Shown: positions 1-7,464, counted from the first letter of the stretch. The stretch: DNA of 64,000 nt from Paucisalibacillus globulus DSM 18846 (GCF_000482485.1 NZ_AXVK01000015.1:1-64000), one strand, 5' to 3'. Notes: generated by a model not told the origin, from the letters alone. Program-made: numbers and translations.

Positions 1-36
1 TAGTTTTTCTTATGTCGGCGGAAAGTTTTTTATACT
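1..36. repeat. Palindromic repeat A, copy 1 (left part, split by IS)
   Basis: The sequence is nearly identical to the right part of the repeat at 3611-3693 (TTTTTCTTATGTCGGCGGAA and onward to TTTATACT). It stops matching right after the CT at 35-36. The missing tail (CTTTCCTAACTA) is found at 1871-1882, so the insertion sequence between them has split this copy. The 5' hairpin half of the repeat would lie before the window. Confidence 0.85.
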
Positions 37-239
37 CCCTCTATATACTAACGTTTTCTCTTGTTTTCTTCGTTTTTCTTAGAATTTCATTTTAATTAAA
101 AGAGATTATTAACTTTTTTATTTAAACTTACCAAAGAATATATAGCGATTATGCGAAAAAAGGTGTACGTAATAAGCCATTCTTTTCTTTTTCAAAAAAA
201 TGGAAATCTATTGTGTTATGATCGCACAATTAATCCCAC

Positions 240-410
240 AATACTCATAGCGACAAACCCTCCCACATCTCACTGCGTCAAATTGCGCATACATTCCTTC
301 GTTCGGTCTATCCATGAAGTGGGGTCGGCAATGCTTTCCTCCAGGGTCATTGCCCGCTAGTATAAATATTTGCCGACTGCTCCGTGCTTCAGATGTTGTT
401 ATTTACCCTA
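240..410 (-). ncRNA. Predicted bridge (seek) RNA of the IS110-family element
   Basis: On the minus strand, downstream of the transposase, two internal-loop hairpins follow each other 5' to 3'. Loop 1 is closed by a perfect 8-bp stem (370-377 with 324-331, GTCGGCAA/TTGCCGAC) with an inner hairpin GGG/CCC (344-355). Its 5' side carries TTTATACT (366-359), identical to the left target flank at 29-36. Its 3' side carries AGGAAAG (340-334), complementary to CTTTCCT at 1871-1877. Loop 2 is closed by CGAAC/GTTTG (301-305 with 254-258) plus AUAG/CUAU (308-311 with 247-250), with inner hairpin TGCG/CGCA (286-289 with 274-277). It carries AGGAATG (298-292), identical to the right end of the IS (1864-1870), and GAGGG (262-258), complementary to the left end CCCTC (37-41). 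This is the target-loop then donor-loop order of known bridge RNAs. The outer limits are approximate. Confidence 0.72.
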
Positions 411-470
411 TATAAATTTAAATGAAATTTGAAAAACTTTTAAAATCAGGAGTAACGCGTTAATTTTTAG

Positions 471-1754
471 TTAAGCTGCATTCTGCAAGCTAAAATGCGG
501 TATATCATTCATCATTTTTTCCGGACTAAATGCCACTTGCTTTTTTCCTACGGTAAACAAAATTCGAATCAACTTGCAACACAATGCAATTAATGATTGT
601 TTCTTCTTCAAAGGATTTTCTTTTCTTGTTGTAAAATATTCATGTAATGCCTTAAATGCGGGGTTGTGATTCACTAATGGCAGAATGACCTTATACAACA
701 GAGCACGTAGTTTTGGTCGCCCTCTTTTGGTGATTATCGTTCTGCCTTTCCATTTTCCAGAAGTGGCCAGCTTTAAATTCAATCCTGCTAATTTAACAAT
801 TTGTTCCGGATGACTATAGTTATTTAGATCGCCTACTTCTGCCAAAAATGCAGCGACTGTAATGTCCCCTACACCTTTTATGTCTACCATTTCCTTTACA
901 CCAGGAATCGTTCTAGTAAGTCCCTCAATCATTTCCCACATTTCACGAATCTTTTCATGAAGAAGGACATATTGAGCCATTAGGGTTTTGATTTTGAACC
1001 TTGCCATCGTTTTACCTTCTAGAATTCCGATAGAATGACGAGCTATTTCTTTTAATTGTCGTACCTTTTTCAATCCAACTCCTCTTTTAACCTCTTTACG
1101 GATTTCTTGAAGAATGGTTATTTCATCTGTTTCTACTATTTCATCAGGAAACAAACCCATCTTTAAAACTTGCAAGGATGATTGGCCTTCCCAGTTCGCA
1201 AAGACAGTTGTATATTCTGGAAAATACCTGTCTATCCATTGGTGGACGCGTCCTTGTACTGCTTGAAGATCTTTCATTAATTGATCATACATATTCATGC
1301 CTTCTCGAAGTTCTGCGTAAATTCCTTCTGGTAAATTCGGTTCAGAATAACGGCCATCTTGGACTAAACGTGAAATAACCCTGGCATCTTTTACGTCATT
1401 TTTGGTAGGAGAATTATCATCCAGCTCTTTTGATTTTTTCACATGAGCTGGATTTACGACAACAACCCTTTGGTGTTTCTCTTTTAACCAGTAAGCAAGT
1501 GGTAACCAATAATGGCCAGTAGGCTCCATACCAATAGTTCTATTACTCTTATAGTGTTCTGTGGATAATTCATCCATCCACAACATAAAACGTTGAAAAC
1601 CTTCAAAATTATTTTCAAAGTATATAGCTTTCCCAAATTGAATCCCTCGATTATCTTGGGCACGGGCAACATGCCTCTCTTTAGCAATGTCAACCCCAAC
1701 AATCAAAGTTTCTTCCGTTAGTTGATTAATCTTTTCATTTTGTTTATAATTCAT
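471..1754 (-). CDS. IS110/IS1111-family DEDD transposase (serine-assisted recombinase)
   Basis: A 427-aa transposase of the DEDD_Tnp_IS110 plus Transposase_20 type. The RuvC-like N-terminal domain shows the acidic set D22 (VGVDIAKE), E77 (GMEPTGHYW), D120 and D123 (KNDVKDAR). The C-terminal part has a helix-hairpin-helix-like IKGVGDITVAAFLAE segment and the domain with the conserved serine (ATSGKW, about S332) followed by TKRGRPKLR. These enzymes excise the element as a circle and insert it at short targets, guided by an RNA from the non-coding end of the element. I chose the ATG at 1754 because AAGGAGGACT lies just upstream. The frame stays open 32 codons further, but without a ribosome site. 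The gene looks intact, so the element may be active. Confidence 0.95.
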   Translation of the reverse strand: MNYKQNEKINQLTEETLIVGVDIAKERHVARAQDNRGIQFGKAIYFENNFEGFQRFMLWMDELSTEHYKSNRTIGMEPTGHYWLPLAYWLKEKHQRVVVVNPAHVKKSKELDDNSPTKNDVKDARVISRLVQDGRYSEPNLPEGIYAELREGMNMYDQLMKDLQAVQGRVHQWIDRYFPEYTTVFANWEGQSSLQVLKMGLFPDEIVETDEITILQEIRKEVKRGVGLKKVRQLKEIARHSIGILEGKTMARFKIKTLMAQYVLLHEKIREMWEMIEGLTRTIPGVKEMVDIKGVGDITVAAFLAEVGDLNNYSHPEQIVKLAGLNLKLATSGKWKGRTIITKRGRPKLRALLYKVILPLVNHNPAFKALHEYFTTRKENPLKKKQSLIALCCKLIRILFTVGKKQVAFSPEKMMNDIPHFSLQNAA

Positions 1755-1870
1755 GATAGTCCTCCTTGGTTTATTTAAGGGTCCATTTTTGCTGAACAGC
1801 TGTGGACACCTCGTATCATACCAAGGGGGCTTTTTTTGTACAACCTTCATTTTGCTTTATTACAGGAATG

Positions 1871-1883
1871 CTTTCCTAACTAC
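1871..1883. repeat. Palindromic repeat A, copy 1 (right part)
   Basis: CTTTCCTAACTAC is the tail of repeat A as seen at 3683-3693 and 26979-26991. It restores the copy split by the IS110-family element. It marks the right junction of the insertion. Confidence 0.8.
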
Positions 1884-1950
1884 CAAGTAAAAAGTGGGGA
1901 TACTTTATTAGTATTTTTTGAAATAAATGGACATAAAGAAAAGTTGATAC

Positions 1951-1993
1951 AAAAAATCGGTGGTTAAGTATAGTACTTAATCACCGATTTTTT
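1951..1993 (-). terminator. Terminator of gluP
   Basis: A long stem AAAAAATCGGTG...CACCGATTTTTT with a short A/T-rich loop. It overlaps the last codons and stop of gluP (stop at 1977). On the minus strand it ends in a run of T. Confidence 0.8.
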
Positions 1994-3533
1994 TACCAGT
2001 TATTATTTTGTAATATTCAACTATACGTTTGTCATCTGGATTTAATTGATAGGCTTTTTCAATCATTTCTTTAGACCGAACATCCCCTGTTTCATAGTAG
2101 ATAATTGCTAAATTATAATAGGCTTCGGGAAGATCTTCTGGTTTGTCTAAAACATCAATACTTTGTTCTAAGTCTTCCATTGCTAACTTTAATTCATTTA
2201 AGTGAATATAGGCATAAGCACGTTGAAACAATAATATCGCTTCCAAGTTCTCTGGATTTTCCAGGCCTTTCGTAGCACTTTCAATAATTTCCTCATATTG
2301 TTCTTCTTGAATAAAAGTTTCAATCTTCATCAACTGATAACTAGCACTATTTTCATTCTGTTGGAATCCATATAAAAAAGCAGCCATTATAACGGCCAAA
2401 TACAAACCTAAGGCAAGTATTTGAATTCCAAGCTTTCTTTTCTTAGGAAAATGTACAATACTAGCAGCAATAAAACCTGCAACTAAACCACCGAAATGAG
2501 CAGATACATCAAGTTGTGGTAGTGTAAATCCTAGTATGACATTTAATCCTAGAAGAAATAATATGTTATTTCCAATCGTTTGAAAAAAGATTCGTTTATG
2601 GAATATCCCAAAATAGATAAATGCACCAAATAACCCATATAAAGCACCAGACGCACCGGCTGAGATATTTTCAACAAATATAAAACTAGCGATACCTCCA
2701 CCAATTCCTGCCAGCATATAGATTACAAAAAACCTAAATGAACCATAAATTCTCTCTGCTAATGCTCCAAAATAATATAGAAATAACATATTTGATGCAA
2801 AATGGAATATTCCAATATGTAAGAACATGGAGGTTAAGATACGCCACCATTCACCGTCCATAATGAGTGGATTAAATTTTGCACCAAATTCAATTAGGGT
2901 TGAAGTATTTTCACTTCCCCCTTTTAATTCAAGTAGTAGAAAAAGAATTGCATTAATTGCAATTAATAAATATGTGATTATAGGCTTACCATAGCTAAAG
3001 ATACTTTCCTCATTCTTTTGCTTTTTTTGAACCTCTTGGTATAACTCAACTTTATATTGATTTATTTCTTGTTCCATCTGTTCATCAGATTTTCCATCAG
3101 AAATATTGTCAAAAAAAACATCTATATTCTTTTCTAATCTATTTTGTTCAGGTATAATTTCATCTCCAGATAAATAATAGGTATTCATTTTAATAGGATT
3201 CTTTTCTTGGGTCTTCATTGGCTTTTTTAACAATTCCCAACTATCTATCGGTGTATGTGAGGAAATATAGACATTATGTATTTCAATATCTTTACCTTGA
3301 AGCATCTTTTTCATGGCGCTTATTTTTTGAAATACAATACTAATATCTTTCTTCATATAATTTTTCCAATCGAATCCTGTTGTTGAAATTCTAATGATGG
3401 TGGAAATTTTGTTTTGATATTTTTCTAACCAAATTTCTCCAACGTTATTATTAATATATAGGGTATCATAACCATGCTGTTCAGTTAATTGGTATGCAAA
3501 TAAATACATCATATAACTTTCCTGTTGTTCCAT
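1977..3533 (-). CDS. gluP: Rhomboid intramembrane serine protease GluP (YqgP) with TPR tail
   Basis: A 518-aa orthologue of B. subtilis YqgP/GluP (507 aa). It has a soluble N-terminal domain (about residues 1-180), a rhomboid core of six or seven membrane segments (about 185-380) and a C-terminal region with tetratricopeptide-like helices (about 400-518). The catalytic serine is in SAGASGALYG and the catalytic histidine in SAHFGGLVAG. The HIGIFHFASNM segment is the usual rhomboid helix-2 motif. Family members cleave substrates within the membrane. In B. subtilis GluP has been linked to cell division, glucose export and turnover of the magnesium transporter MgtE. I chose the ATG at 3533 because GGGAGGGGAA precedes it. 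The frame is open 20 codons upstream. It is the last gene of the rpmG-yqgN-yqgO-gluP group. Confidence 0.93.
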   Translation of the reverse strand: MEQQESYMMYLFAYQLTEQHGYDTLYINNNVGEIWLEKYQNKISTIIRISTTGFDWKNYMKKDISIVFQKISAMKKMLQGKDIEIHNVYISSHTPIDSWELLKKPMKTQEKNPIKMNTYYLSGDEIIPEQNRLEKNIDVFFDNISDGKSDEQMEQEINQYKVELYQEVQKKQKNEESIFSYGKPIITYLLIAINAILFLLLELKGGSENTSTLIEFGAKFNPLIMDGEWWRILTSMFLHIGIFHFASNMLFLYYFGALAERIYGSFRFFVIYMLAGIGGGIASFIFVENISAGASGALYGLFGAFIYFGIFHKRIFFQTIGNNILFLLGLNVILGFTLPQLDVSAHFGGLVAGFIAASIVHFPKKRKLGIQILALGLYLAVIMAAFLYGFQQNENSASYQLMKIETFIQEEQYEEIIESATKGLENPENLEAILLFQRAYAYIHLNELKLAMEDLEQSIDVLDKPEDLPEAYYNLAIIYYETGDVRSKEMIEKAYQLNPDDKRIVEYYKIITGKKIGD

Positions 3534-3610
3534 TAGTTCCCCTCCCTTAACCATCATACCAAAAACCAAAGATAATTGCTTTCTGTACTCCAATATAACT
3601 TTTTCACATT

Positions 3611-3693
3611 AGAAAAACTCGCATTCGCTTGTCTTTTGGCGAATATGTTAGTTTTTCTTATGTCGGCGGAAAGTTTTTTATACTTTCCTAACT
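3611..3693. repeat. Palindromic repeat A, copy 2 (intact)
   Basis: The element starts AGAAAAACTCGCATTCGC, pairs imperfectly with GCGAATATGTTAGTTTTTCT to form a hairpin, and continues through TGTCGGCGGAAAG to TTTATACTTTCCTAACT. It is the most complete copy in the window. It contains an unoccupied version of the IS target (TTTATACTTTCCT, 3677-3689). It lies between the YqgO-position gene and gluP. Confidence 0.85.
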
Positions 3694-3697
3694 AAAA

Positions 3698-3724
3698 AAA
3701 AGAACTGTGAATACAGCTCTTTTG
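3698..3724 (-). terminator. Terminator-like hairpin after the YqgO-position gene
   Basis: AAAAGAACTGT pairs with ACAGCTCTTTT (one G-U pair) around a 5-base loop, with A/T runs on both sides. It ends transcription coming from 3735 on the minus strand, and could act in both directions. Confidence 0.65.
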
Positions 3725-3734
3725 TAAAAAACGT

Positions 3735-3932
3735 CTAAGGAGTTGAATCTGTAGTCTCTTTGAAAATACTTGGTAGAATATTTTTTCGAATAGAAGGTAA
3801 ATTCATCGAGACTGATACGGCAATTCTTCTCAAGAAATCAACAGCTAACATAGCATTCATTAACTTATAACGCCATTTATATATAGCTGTTATCACAGCT
3901 ACTATAGTAGTCAACACGAAAAATACTCTCAT
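3735..3932 (-). CDS. Small membrane-anchored protein in the YqgO position
   Basis: A 65-aa protein with a hydrophobic N-terminal segment (about residues 4-18, VFFVLTTIVAVITAIY) and a basic remainder rich in Arg, Ser and Pro. I do not recognise a domain. In B. subtilis the short gene yqgO lies between yqgN and yqgP. This ORF sits in exactly that place, so it may be the counterpart, but I cannot show sequence homology from memory. ATG at 3932 is preferred (AAGGGGTG 5 bases upstream). A TTG codon directly before it is the alternative. Confidence 0.65.
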   Translation of the reverse strand: MRVFFVLTTIVAVITAIYKWRYKLMNAMLAVDFLRRIAVSVSMNLPSIRKNILPSIFKETTDSTP

Positions 3933-4003
3933 CAAAACACCCCTTATAAGGTTTGGTGTTTATAGTCTCTTCATTCTTTAAAAAAATATTCGAGCGAACA
4001 CGT

Positions 4004-4561
4004 TTATCTAAGGAAGCCAGCTTCAGTGAGTAAATGTTTCACAGGAATATCATAAGATTCATATGGAACTTTATCAATCAGTTGTTTTTGACTTAATAAA
4101 GATACAGTATTACCACCATATGTAGTCAAGAATCGATCATAATATCCCCCACCGAAACCAATTCGGTAACCAAGTTGATCAAAGACAATTCCAGGTACAA
4201 TAATAAGATCAATGGATTCTTTTTGAACTCGATTCTCTTCTACTGGTTTAGGTTCTAAAAGATTATAATAAACTGTTTCTAGTTCTTCATAGTTTTGTAA
4301 CTGATAAAACTCGAGTCTTTTCTCATGAGGATAACATTTTGGCACAACAATCGTTTTCCCCTGTTTCCAGCCTGTTTCAATAATTGCCCTAGTATCCCAT
4401 TCAAAGCCCCCTGATATAGTTACTCCAATTTTTTTAGCTTGTTTCCACAAATCCGATGCGAAAAGCTGAGTTTGTAATTTCTTTTCAATTTCACCTTTTT
4501 GCTTCAGAGAAAGTTTTTTTAGAATATCCATTGTTTGCATGCGAAGTTCTTTTTTTACCAC
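4004..4561 (-). CDS. yqgN: 5-formyltetrahydrofolate cyclo-ligase (YqgN)
   Basis: A 185-aa member of the 5-FTHF cyclo-ligase (MTHFS) family. It converts 5-formyl-THF to 5,10-methenyl-THF with ATP. The C-terminal half has the family signature DLIIVPGIVFDQLGYRIGFG followed by GGYYDRFL, which forms the ATP/folate site. The N-terminal VKKELR...K segment fits the nucleotide-binding Lys/Arg region. The start is GTG at 4561, with AAGGGGG about 9 bases upstream. No ATG nearby gives a complete N terminus. It follows rpmG and precedes the YqgO-position gene, as in B. subtilis. Confidence 0.93.
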   Translation of the reverse strand: MVKKELRMQTMDILKKLSLKQKGEIEKKLQTQLFASDLWKQAKKIGVTISGGFEWDTRAIIETGWKQGKTIVVPKCYPHEKRLEFYQLQNYEELETVYYNLLEPKPVEENRVQKESIDLIIVPGIVFDQLGYRIGFGGGYYDRFLTTYGGNTVSLLSQKQLIDKVPYESYDIPVKHLLTEAGFLR

Positions 4562-4603
4562 TCTCGATATCCCCCTTAAACAAACATAATATTATAATAT
4601 AAA

Positions 4604-4638
4604 AAAAGCCTGCTCTAGTAAAACAAGAGCAAGCTTTT
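4604..4638 (-). terminator. Terminator of rpmG
   Basis: AAGCCTGCTCT and AGAGCAAGCTT form a stem around AGTAAAACA, with A and T runs on either side. It lies 11 bases downstream of the rpmG stop and could work in both directions. Confidence 0.75.
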
Positions 4639-4648
4639 AATTGTGAAA

Positions 4649-4798
4649 TTATTTTGTTTCACGATGTAAAGTGTGTTTTTTAAGACGTGGGCAATATTTC
4701 ATAAGCTCAATACGCTCAGGATTTGTACGCTTATTTTTTGTAGAAATATAGTTACGGTCTCCTGTTTCAGTACAAGCTAAAGTAATGTTTACGCGCAT
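4649..4798 (-). CDS. rpmG: 50S ribosomal protein L33, zinc-independent type
   Basis: A 49-aa L33 protein (starts [19 protein letters not shown], ends KHTLHRETK). Zinc-binding L33 proteins have two CxxC pairs. Here only one Cys of each pair is left (ACTETG and YCPRLKK), so the zinc knuckle cannot form and this is a C-minus paralogue. In B. subtilis such a copy (rpmGB) is also the neighbour of yqgN. GGAGGG lies upstream of the ATG. A good sigma-A promoter is at 4865-4893. The gene is too short to be found by long-ORF criteria. Confidence 0.93.
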   Translation of the reverse strand: MRVNITLACTETGDRNYISTKNKRTNPERIELMKYCPRLKKHTLHRETK

Positions 4799-4864
4799 AT
4801 TTTTCCCTCCAAACTCATCAAGACTTGCATTAATCGCATGTATTAGTTCATTTCAGACTAGTTA

Positions 4865-4893
4865 ATAATAGCAGAAGTTTGGCAATGAATCAA
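4865..4893 (-). promoter_or_regulatory. Sigma-A promoter of rpmG
   Basis: On the minus strand TTGATT (4893-4888) and TATTAT (4870-4865) are separated by 17 bases. The promoter lies about 67 bases before the rpmG start. Confidence 0.6.
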
Positions 4894-4899
4894 GTGTAT

Positions 4900-5600
4900 G
4901 GAAAAAAATATTGGTTTCAAATGTTGAAATCTTTCTATACCTAGCTAAATTTTAGTTTGTAAATAATGTCAAAAATCTAGATTGAAATAATTTCAACATG
5001 TATAGTTTCCATATTAAACACTTCTTCTTTACCTCATGTAGTATAGAGATATTTCATTTCACTGTTACTTATTTACTTATAACTAATAAACAATGGAGAT
5101 ATATTGATTACGATTATTTTGACATAGTTACCAACAAAATCAATTGTATGATTCGAAAACTACATAGAAAGTTATAAAAACTATAAATCAAAAAAGGTTT
5201 TTATCGATACAATAAAAAATATAGACATTAGACCATCAAAAAAGAGAGAAATTAGCCGAACTATATACATTGATGATGAAATATTGGTCAAAAGGTAGAG
5301 GTTGTTACTTTAAAAGATATAAAACAAATTTCAATTATCACAAACAATTACATGCGGTGATATTAATAGCACATCTTAGCTTAGAAACATACTCGCAGAT
5401 TGCCTTGGGAATAATTCGCAATGTTAGATAGTGTAATTGCCCACTGTTTTAAGGAATTATACATACTATCCAGAAATTAATTTAGCGTAAGTTTGCTATC
5501 AGCATAGGATGAATTTTAATTTAATGCCCTAGAACCTTGAATTACCAATGGTTTTTGAATCAAATCTATGATATAACTATTAATGTATATGAAATGGAGG
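4900..5600. other. 700-bp AT-rich gap, possible gene remains
   Basis: No convincing complete gene. A stop-to-stop frame on the plus strand (5225-5431) reads DHQKREKLAELYTLMMKYW, then a basic segment FKRYKTNFNYHKQLHAV, ending ETYSQIALGIIRNVR. It has protein-like composition but lacks a ribosome site. It may be a fragment of a decayed gene, possibly from a mobile element. I cannot identify it. The end of the gap carries the yqzD ribosome site. Confidence 0.4.
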
Positions 5601-5608
5601 TAAATATA

Positions 5609-5818
5609 ATGATTATTGCAGGAGTGACTATAGCGATTATTGCTATTGCTTTGTTTATTCTATCCTTTTTCCTAAATGACAGATTTGAGAAAATCGAAAG
5701 TGAACTAGAGCAATTATCAATTTCAACGATGCAGGATACGTATCAATTAAAGAAAAAAGTAAAAGTCCTTGAGGAAGAATTATTAACAGAAGATATAGAA
5801 ACAACTGATATCTATTAA
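5609..5818 (+). CDS. yqzD: Small single-pass membrane protein, YqzD-like
   Basis: A 69-aa protein with one N-terminal membrane helix ([20 protein letters not shown], residues 2-21). An amphipathic, coiled-coil-prone tail rich in Glu, Lys and Leu (ESELEQL...KVLEEELL) follows. ATG at 5609 has GGAGG 7 bases upstream; the frame is open 24 codons further without a better start. It is followed after 24 bases by the yqzC-like gene. In B. subtilis yqzC and yqzD are neighbours near the pst operon. The YqzD assignment rests mostly on this context. Function unknown. Confidence 0.7.
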   Translation: MIIAGVTIAIIAIALFILSFFLNDRFEKIESELEQLSISTMQDTYQLKKKVKVLEEELLTEDIETTDIY

Positions 5819-5842
5819 TCTATAAAGGTAAAGGTGGAAAAC

Positions 5843-6430
5843 ATGAAACAACCAATACGAGCATTTGCTGTTGGATTATTTGCAACAGCAGTTATAATGT
5901 TGATTGTCAATTATTTTTCAAATGGTTCTAAACAAGAATTTTCCGAAATGCCAATAGAAGATATTGTTGACGAACTAAAAGAACAAGGTTTCCGGGTACT
6001 TTCGGAATCCGAGTATATAACCTTATCGATGAATGGTGAAGTAGCTAAGAAAGAAACAGAAGTTGCTTCAGCAGAAGTGGAAAAGGATAATACGAAGGAT
6101 AAATCTGACACTACTAAGGAAACTGAACCTACAACAGAAAAGAAAGATGAAAAGAATAATAATCAAACAGAATCTACTGAAGAAGATACAAAGAACGACA
6201 ATAGTAACAACGAACAAGAAGCAGCAAAGAAATTCACACTTAAAATCGAAGCTGGTATGCCATCATCAGCAATTAGTAATGAGCTTGAATCAAACGGAAT
6301 AATTGATGATACAGCAAAATTTATTAGTTACCTTGAAGATGAAGGGTATGCAGTTCGTATTCAACTAGGAGAATTCCAATTAACAAGTGACATGAGTTAT
6401 TTTGAAATTGCAGAAGCTCTCACTAAATAA
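5843..6430 (+). CDS. yqzC: YqzC-like membrane-anchored protein with YceG-type domain
   Basis: A 195-aa protein. An N-terminal membrane anchor (about residues 8-24) is followed by a short conserved stretch and a long low-complexity linker rich in Lys, Glu, Thr and Asn (about 65-130). The C-terminal 65 residues start KFTLKIEAGMPSSAISNELE and resemble the small N-terminal domain of YceG/MltG-type proteins and B. subtilis YqzC. The catalytic domain of MltG lytic transglycosylases is absent. It probably acts at the outer face of the membrane, but no enzyme activity is expected. ATG at 5843 follows AAAGGTGG. A strong terminator follows at 6436. Confidence 0.78.
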   Translation: MKQPIRAFAVGLFATAVIMLIVNYFSNGSKQEFSEMPIEDIVDELKEQGFRVLSESEYITLSMNGEVAKKETEVASAEVEKDNTKDKSDTTKETEPTTEKKDEKNNNQTESTEEDTKNDNSNNEQEAAKKFTLKIEAGMPSSAISNELESNGIIDDTAKFISYLEDEGYAVRIQLGEFQLTSDMSYFEIAEALTK

Positions 6431-6435
6431 AAATA

Positions 6436-6487
6436 GTGAAAGAGGTGTCATAGGAAACCAATCCTTCATAGACACCTCTTTATTTTT
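6436..6487 (+). terminator. Terminator of yqzD-yqzC
   Basis: GAAAGAGGTGTC...GACACCTCTTTATTTTT. An 8-10-bp stem with a T run on the plus strand. It lies right after the yqzC stop. Confidence 0.85.
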
Positions 6488-6500
6488 GACTATTTTCATA

Positions 6501-6630
6501 CTGTTTGTAACTATTGATGGAAAATAGGACATATGCCCAACTCAGAAATCATGGGCCCTTTAAAACAAAGCATGCGCCCTGATCAAGAAACTAGAGAACT
6601 TGTTACTTCGCTGTTTATATGCATAAGATC
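6501..6630. repeat. MITE-like repeat B, decayed copy with 42-bp tandem units
   Basis: The left end reads CTGTTTGTAAC then TTGATGGAAAAT. The right end reads TTGTTACTTCGCTGTTTATATGC. Both resemble the ends at 55371-55545. Between them are about one and a half 42-bp units with CATATGCCC, CATGGGCCC and CATGCGCCC (6531-6596). It sits between the convergent yqzC and phoU genes. Confidence 0.65.
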
Positions 6631-6671
6631 CAATATCAGCAAACAGCAAAATTCTCGAAAACCTGCTAGAA

Positions 6672-7331
6672 TCAGTCATTCAAATCCACAATTTCACCTT
6701 TCACTAAAAACAATATACTTTCCCCAATATTTGTAATATGGTCTGCAAATCTTTCAATATACCGGGCACTAAAAGCAATTTGCATAACATATTGAACTTC
6801 TGCGGAATTTACTGCTGTTTTTTCTAACATATCCGTTACTACTTGCTTATACAATTTATCAACCTTATCATCCATTTCAGCTAATTTATGTGCAACAGAA
6901 ATATCTTCATTTTGGAATGCACTAATAGCCGATTCTAACATAATTAATGCCGAATCACGCATTGCGATTAATTCTAACGGTAATTCTGTTTGATAATGAT
7001 CACCTAAACGAGTAGCTGCTTTTGCAATATTTTTAGCATTATCCCCCATTCGCTCAATATCCGTAACTACTCGAAGGGCGATAATTAATCTACGTAAGTC
7101 TGTAGCGACCGGCTGTTGCTTAGCGATTAATAATATCACCTTATCATTTATTGCCGCTTCTTCTTTATCAATTAATTTGTCATCTTCAACAACTTTCTTC
7201 GCTAATTCGATATCCTTATTAAATAATGCATCCATCGATTGTCTAAGTGCTTTATTCGCACGATTGGCCAATTGAATAATATCTTGATTTAATTCATTCA
7301 TTTCTGAGTGAAACTGTTCTCTACTTTGCAT
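6672..7331 (-). CDS. phoU: Phosphate signalling/transport regulator PhoU
   Basis: A 219-aa PhoU protein made of two repeated three-helix bundles. Each repeat has the metal-binding E/DxxxD signature: ERMGDNAKNI in the first half and ERFADHITNIGE in the second. PhoU proteins dampen phosphate uptake and phosphate signalling by contacting PstB and the PhoR kinase. In many Bacillaceae phoU closes the pstSCAB operon downstream of pbpA. Here the pst genes are absent and phoU follows pbpA directly. ATG at 7331 has GGAGAG upstream. A Na/Pi cotransporter with its own PhoU-like tail is encoded at 12771-14399. Confidence 0.95.
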   Translation of the reverse strand: MQSREQFHSEMNELNQDIIQLANRANKALRQSMDALFNKDIELAKKVVEDDKLIDKEEAAINDKVILLIAKQQPVATDLRRLIIALRVVTDIERMGDNAKNIAKAATRLGDHYQTELPLELIAMRDSALIMLESAISAFQNEDISVAHKLAEMDDKVDKLYKQVVTDMLEKTAVNSAEVQYVMQIAFSARYIERFADHITNIGESILFLVKGEIVDLND

Positions 7332-7428
7332 CTTATCTCTCCTATCAGCATGGTAAACCTATCTTAATGGTATAGGCAATATATAAAGTATGTATTAACC
7401 TAATGTAAATTATATGTAAATTTCAAAT

Positions 7429-7460
7429 AAACCCTAAAACCAAATTAGGTTTTAGGGTTT
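7429..7460 (-). terminator. Terminator of pbpA
   Basis: AAACCCTAAAACC pairs perfectly with GGTTTTAGGGTTT around a 6-base loop, five bases after the pbpA stop. The T run on the minus strand is short (TTTATTT). Confidence 0.7.
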
Positions 7461-7464
7461 ACAA

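Larger units (their letters stand above)
37..1872 (-). mobile_element. IS110/IS1111-family insertion sequence (1836 bp)
   Basis: The boundaries come from comparison with the intact repeat at 3611-3693. Repeat sequence is continuous up to CT at 35-36 and resumes with CT at 1871-1872. The element is therefore flanked by, or shares, a CT dinucleotide and makes no longer target duplication. This is typical of IS110-family DEDD recombinases, which insert at a dinucleotide core, often inside palindromic repeats. The element has one transposase gene on the minus strand (471-1754), about 116 bp upstream of it and about 434 bp of non-coding sequence downstream. A long non-coding end 3' of the transposase is the IS1111-group arrangement. 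I see no clear terminal inverted repeats. Whether the CT belongs to the left or right end cannot be decided. Confidence 0.88.

Noticed and set aside
151-360. 69-codon ORF on the plus strand inside the IS
   Set aside because: It lies in the non-coding end that folds into the predicted bridge RNA, has no ribosome site and no recognisable product.
6533-6736. 67-codon plus-strand ORF
   Set aside because: It runs from the decayed tandem repeat into the 3' end of phoU on the other strand; no ribosome site.
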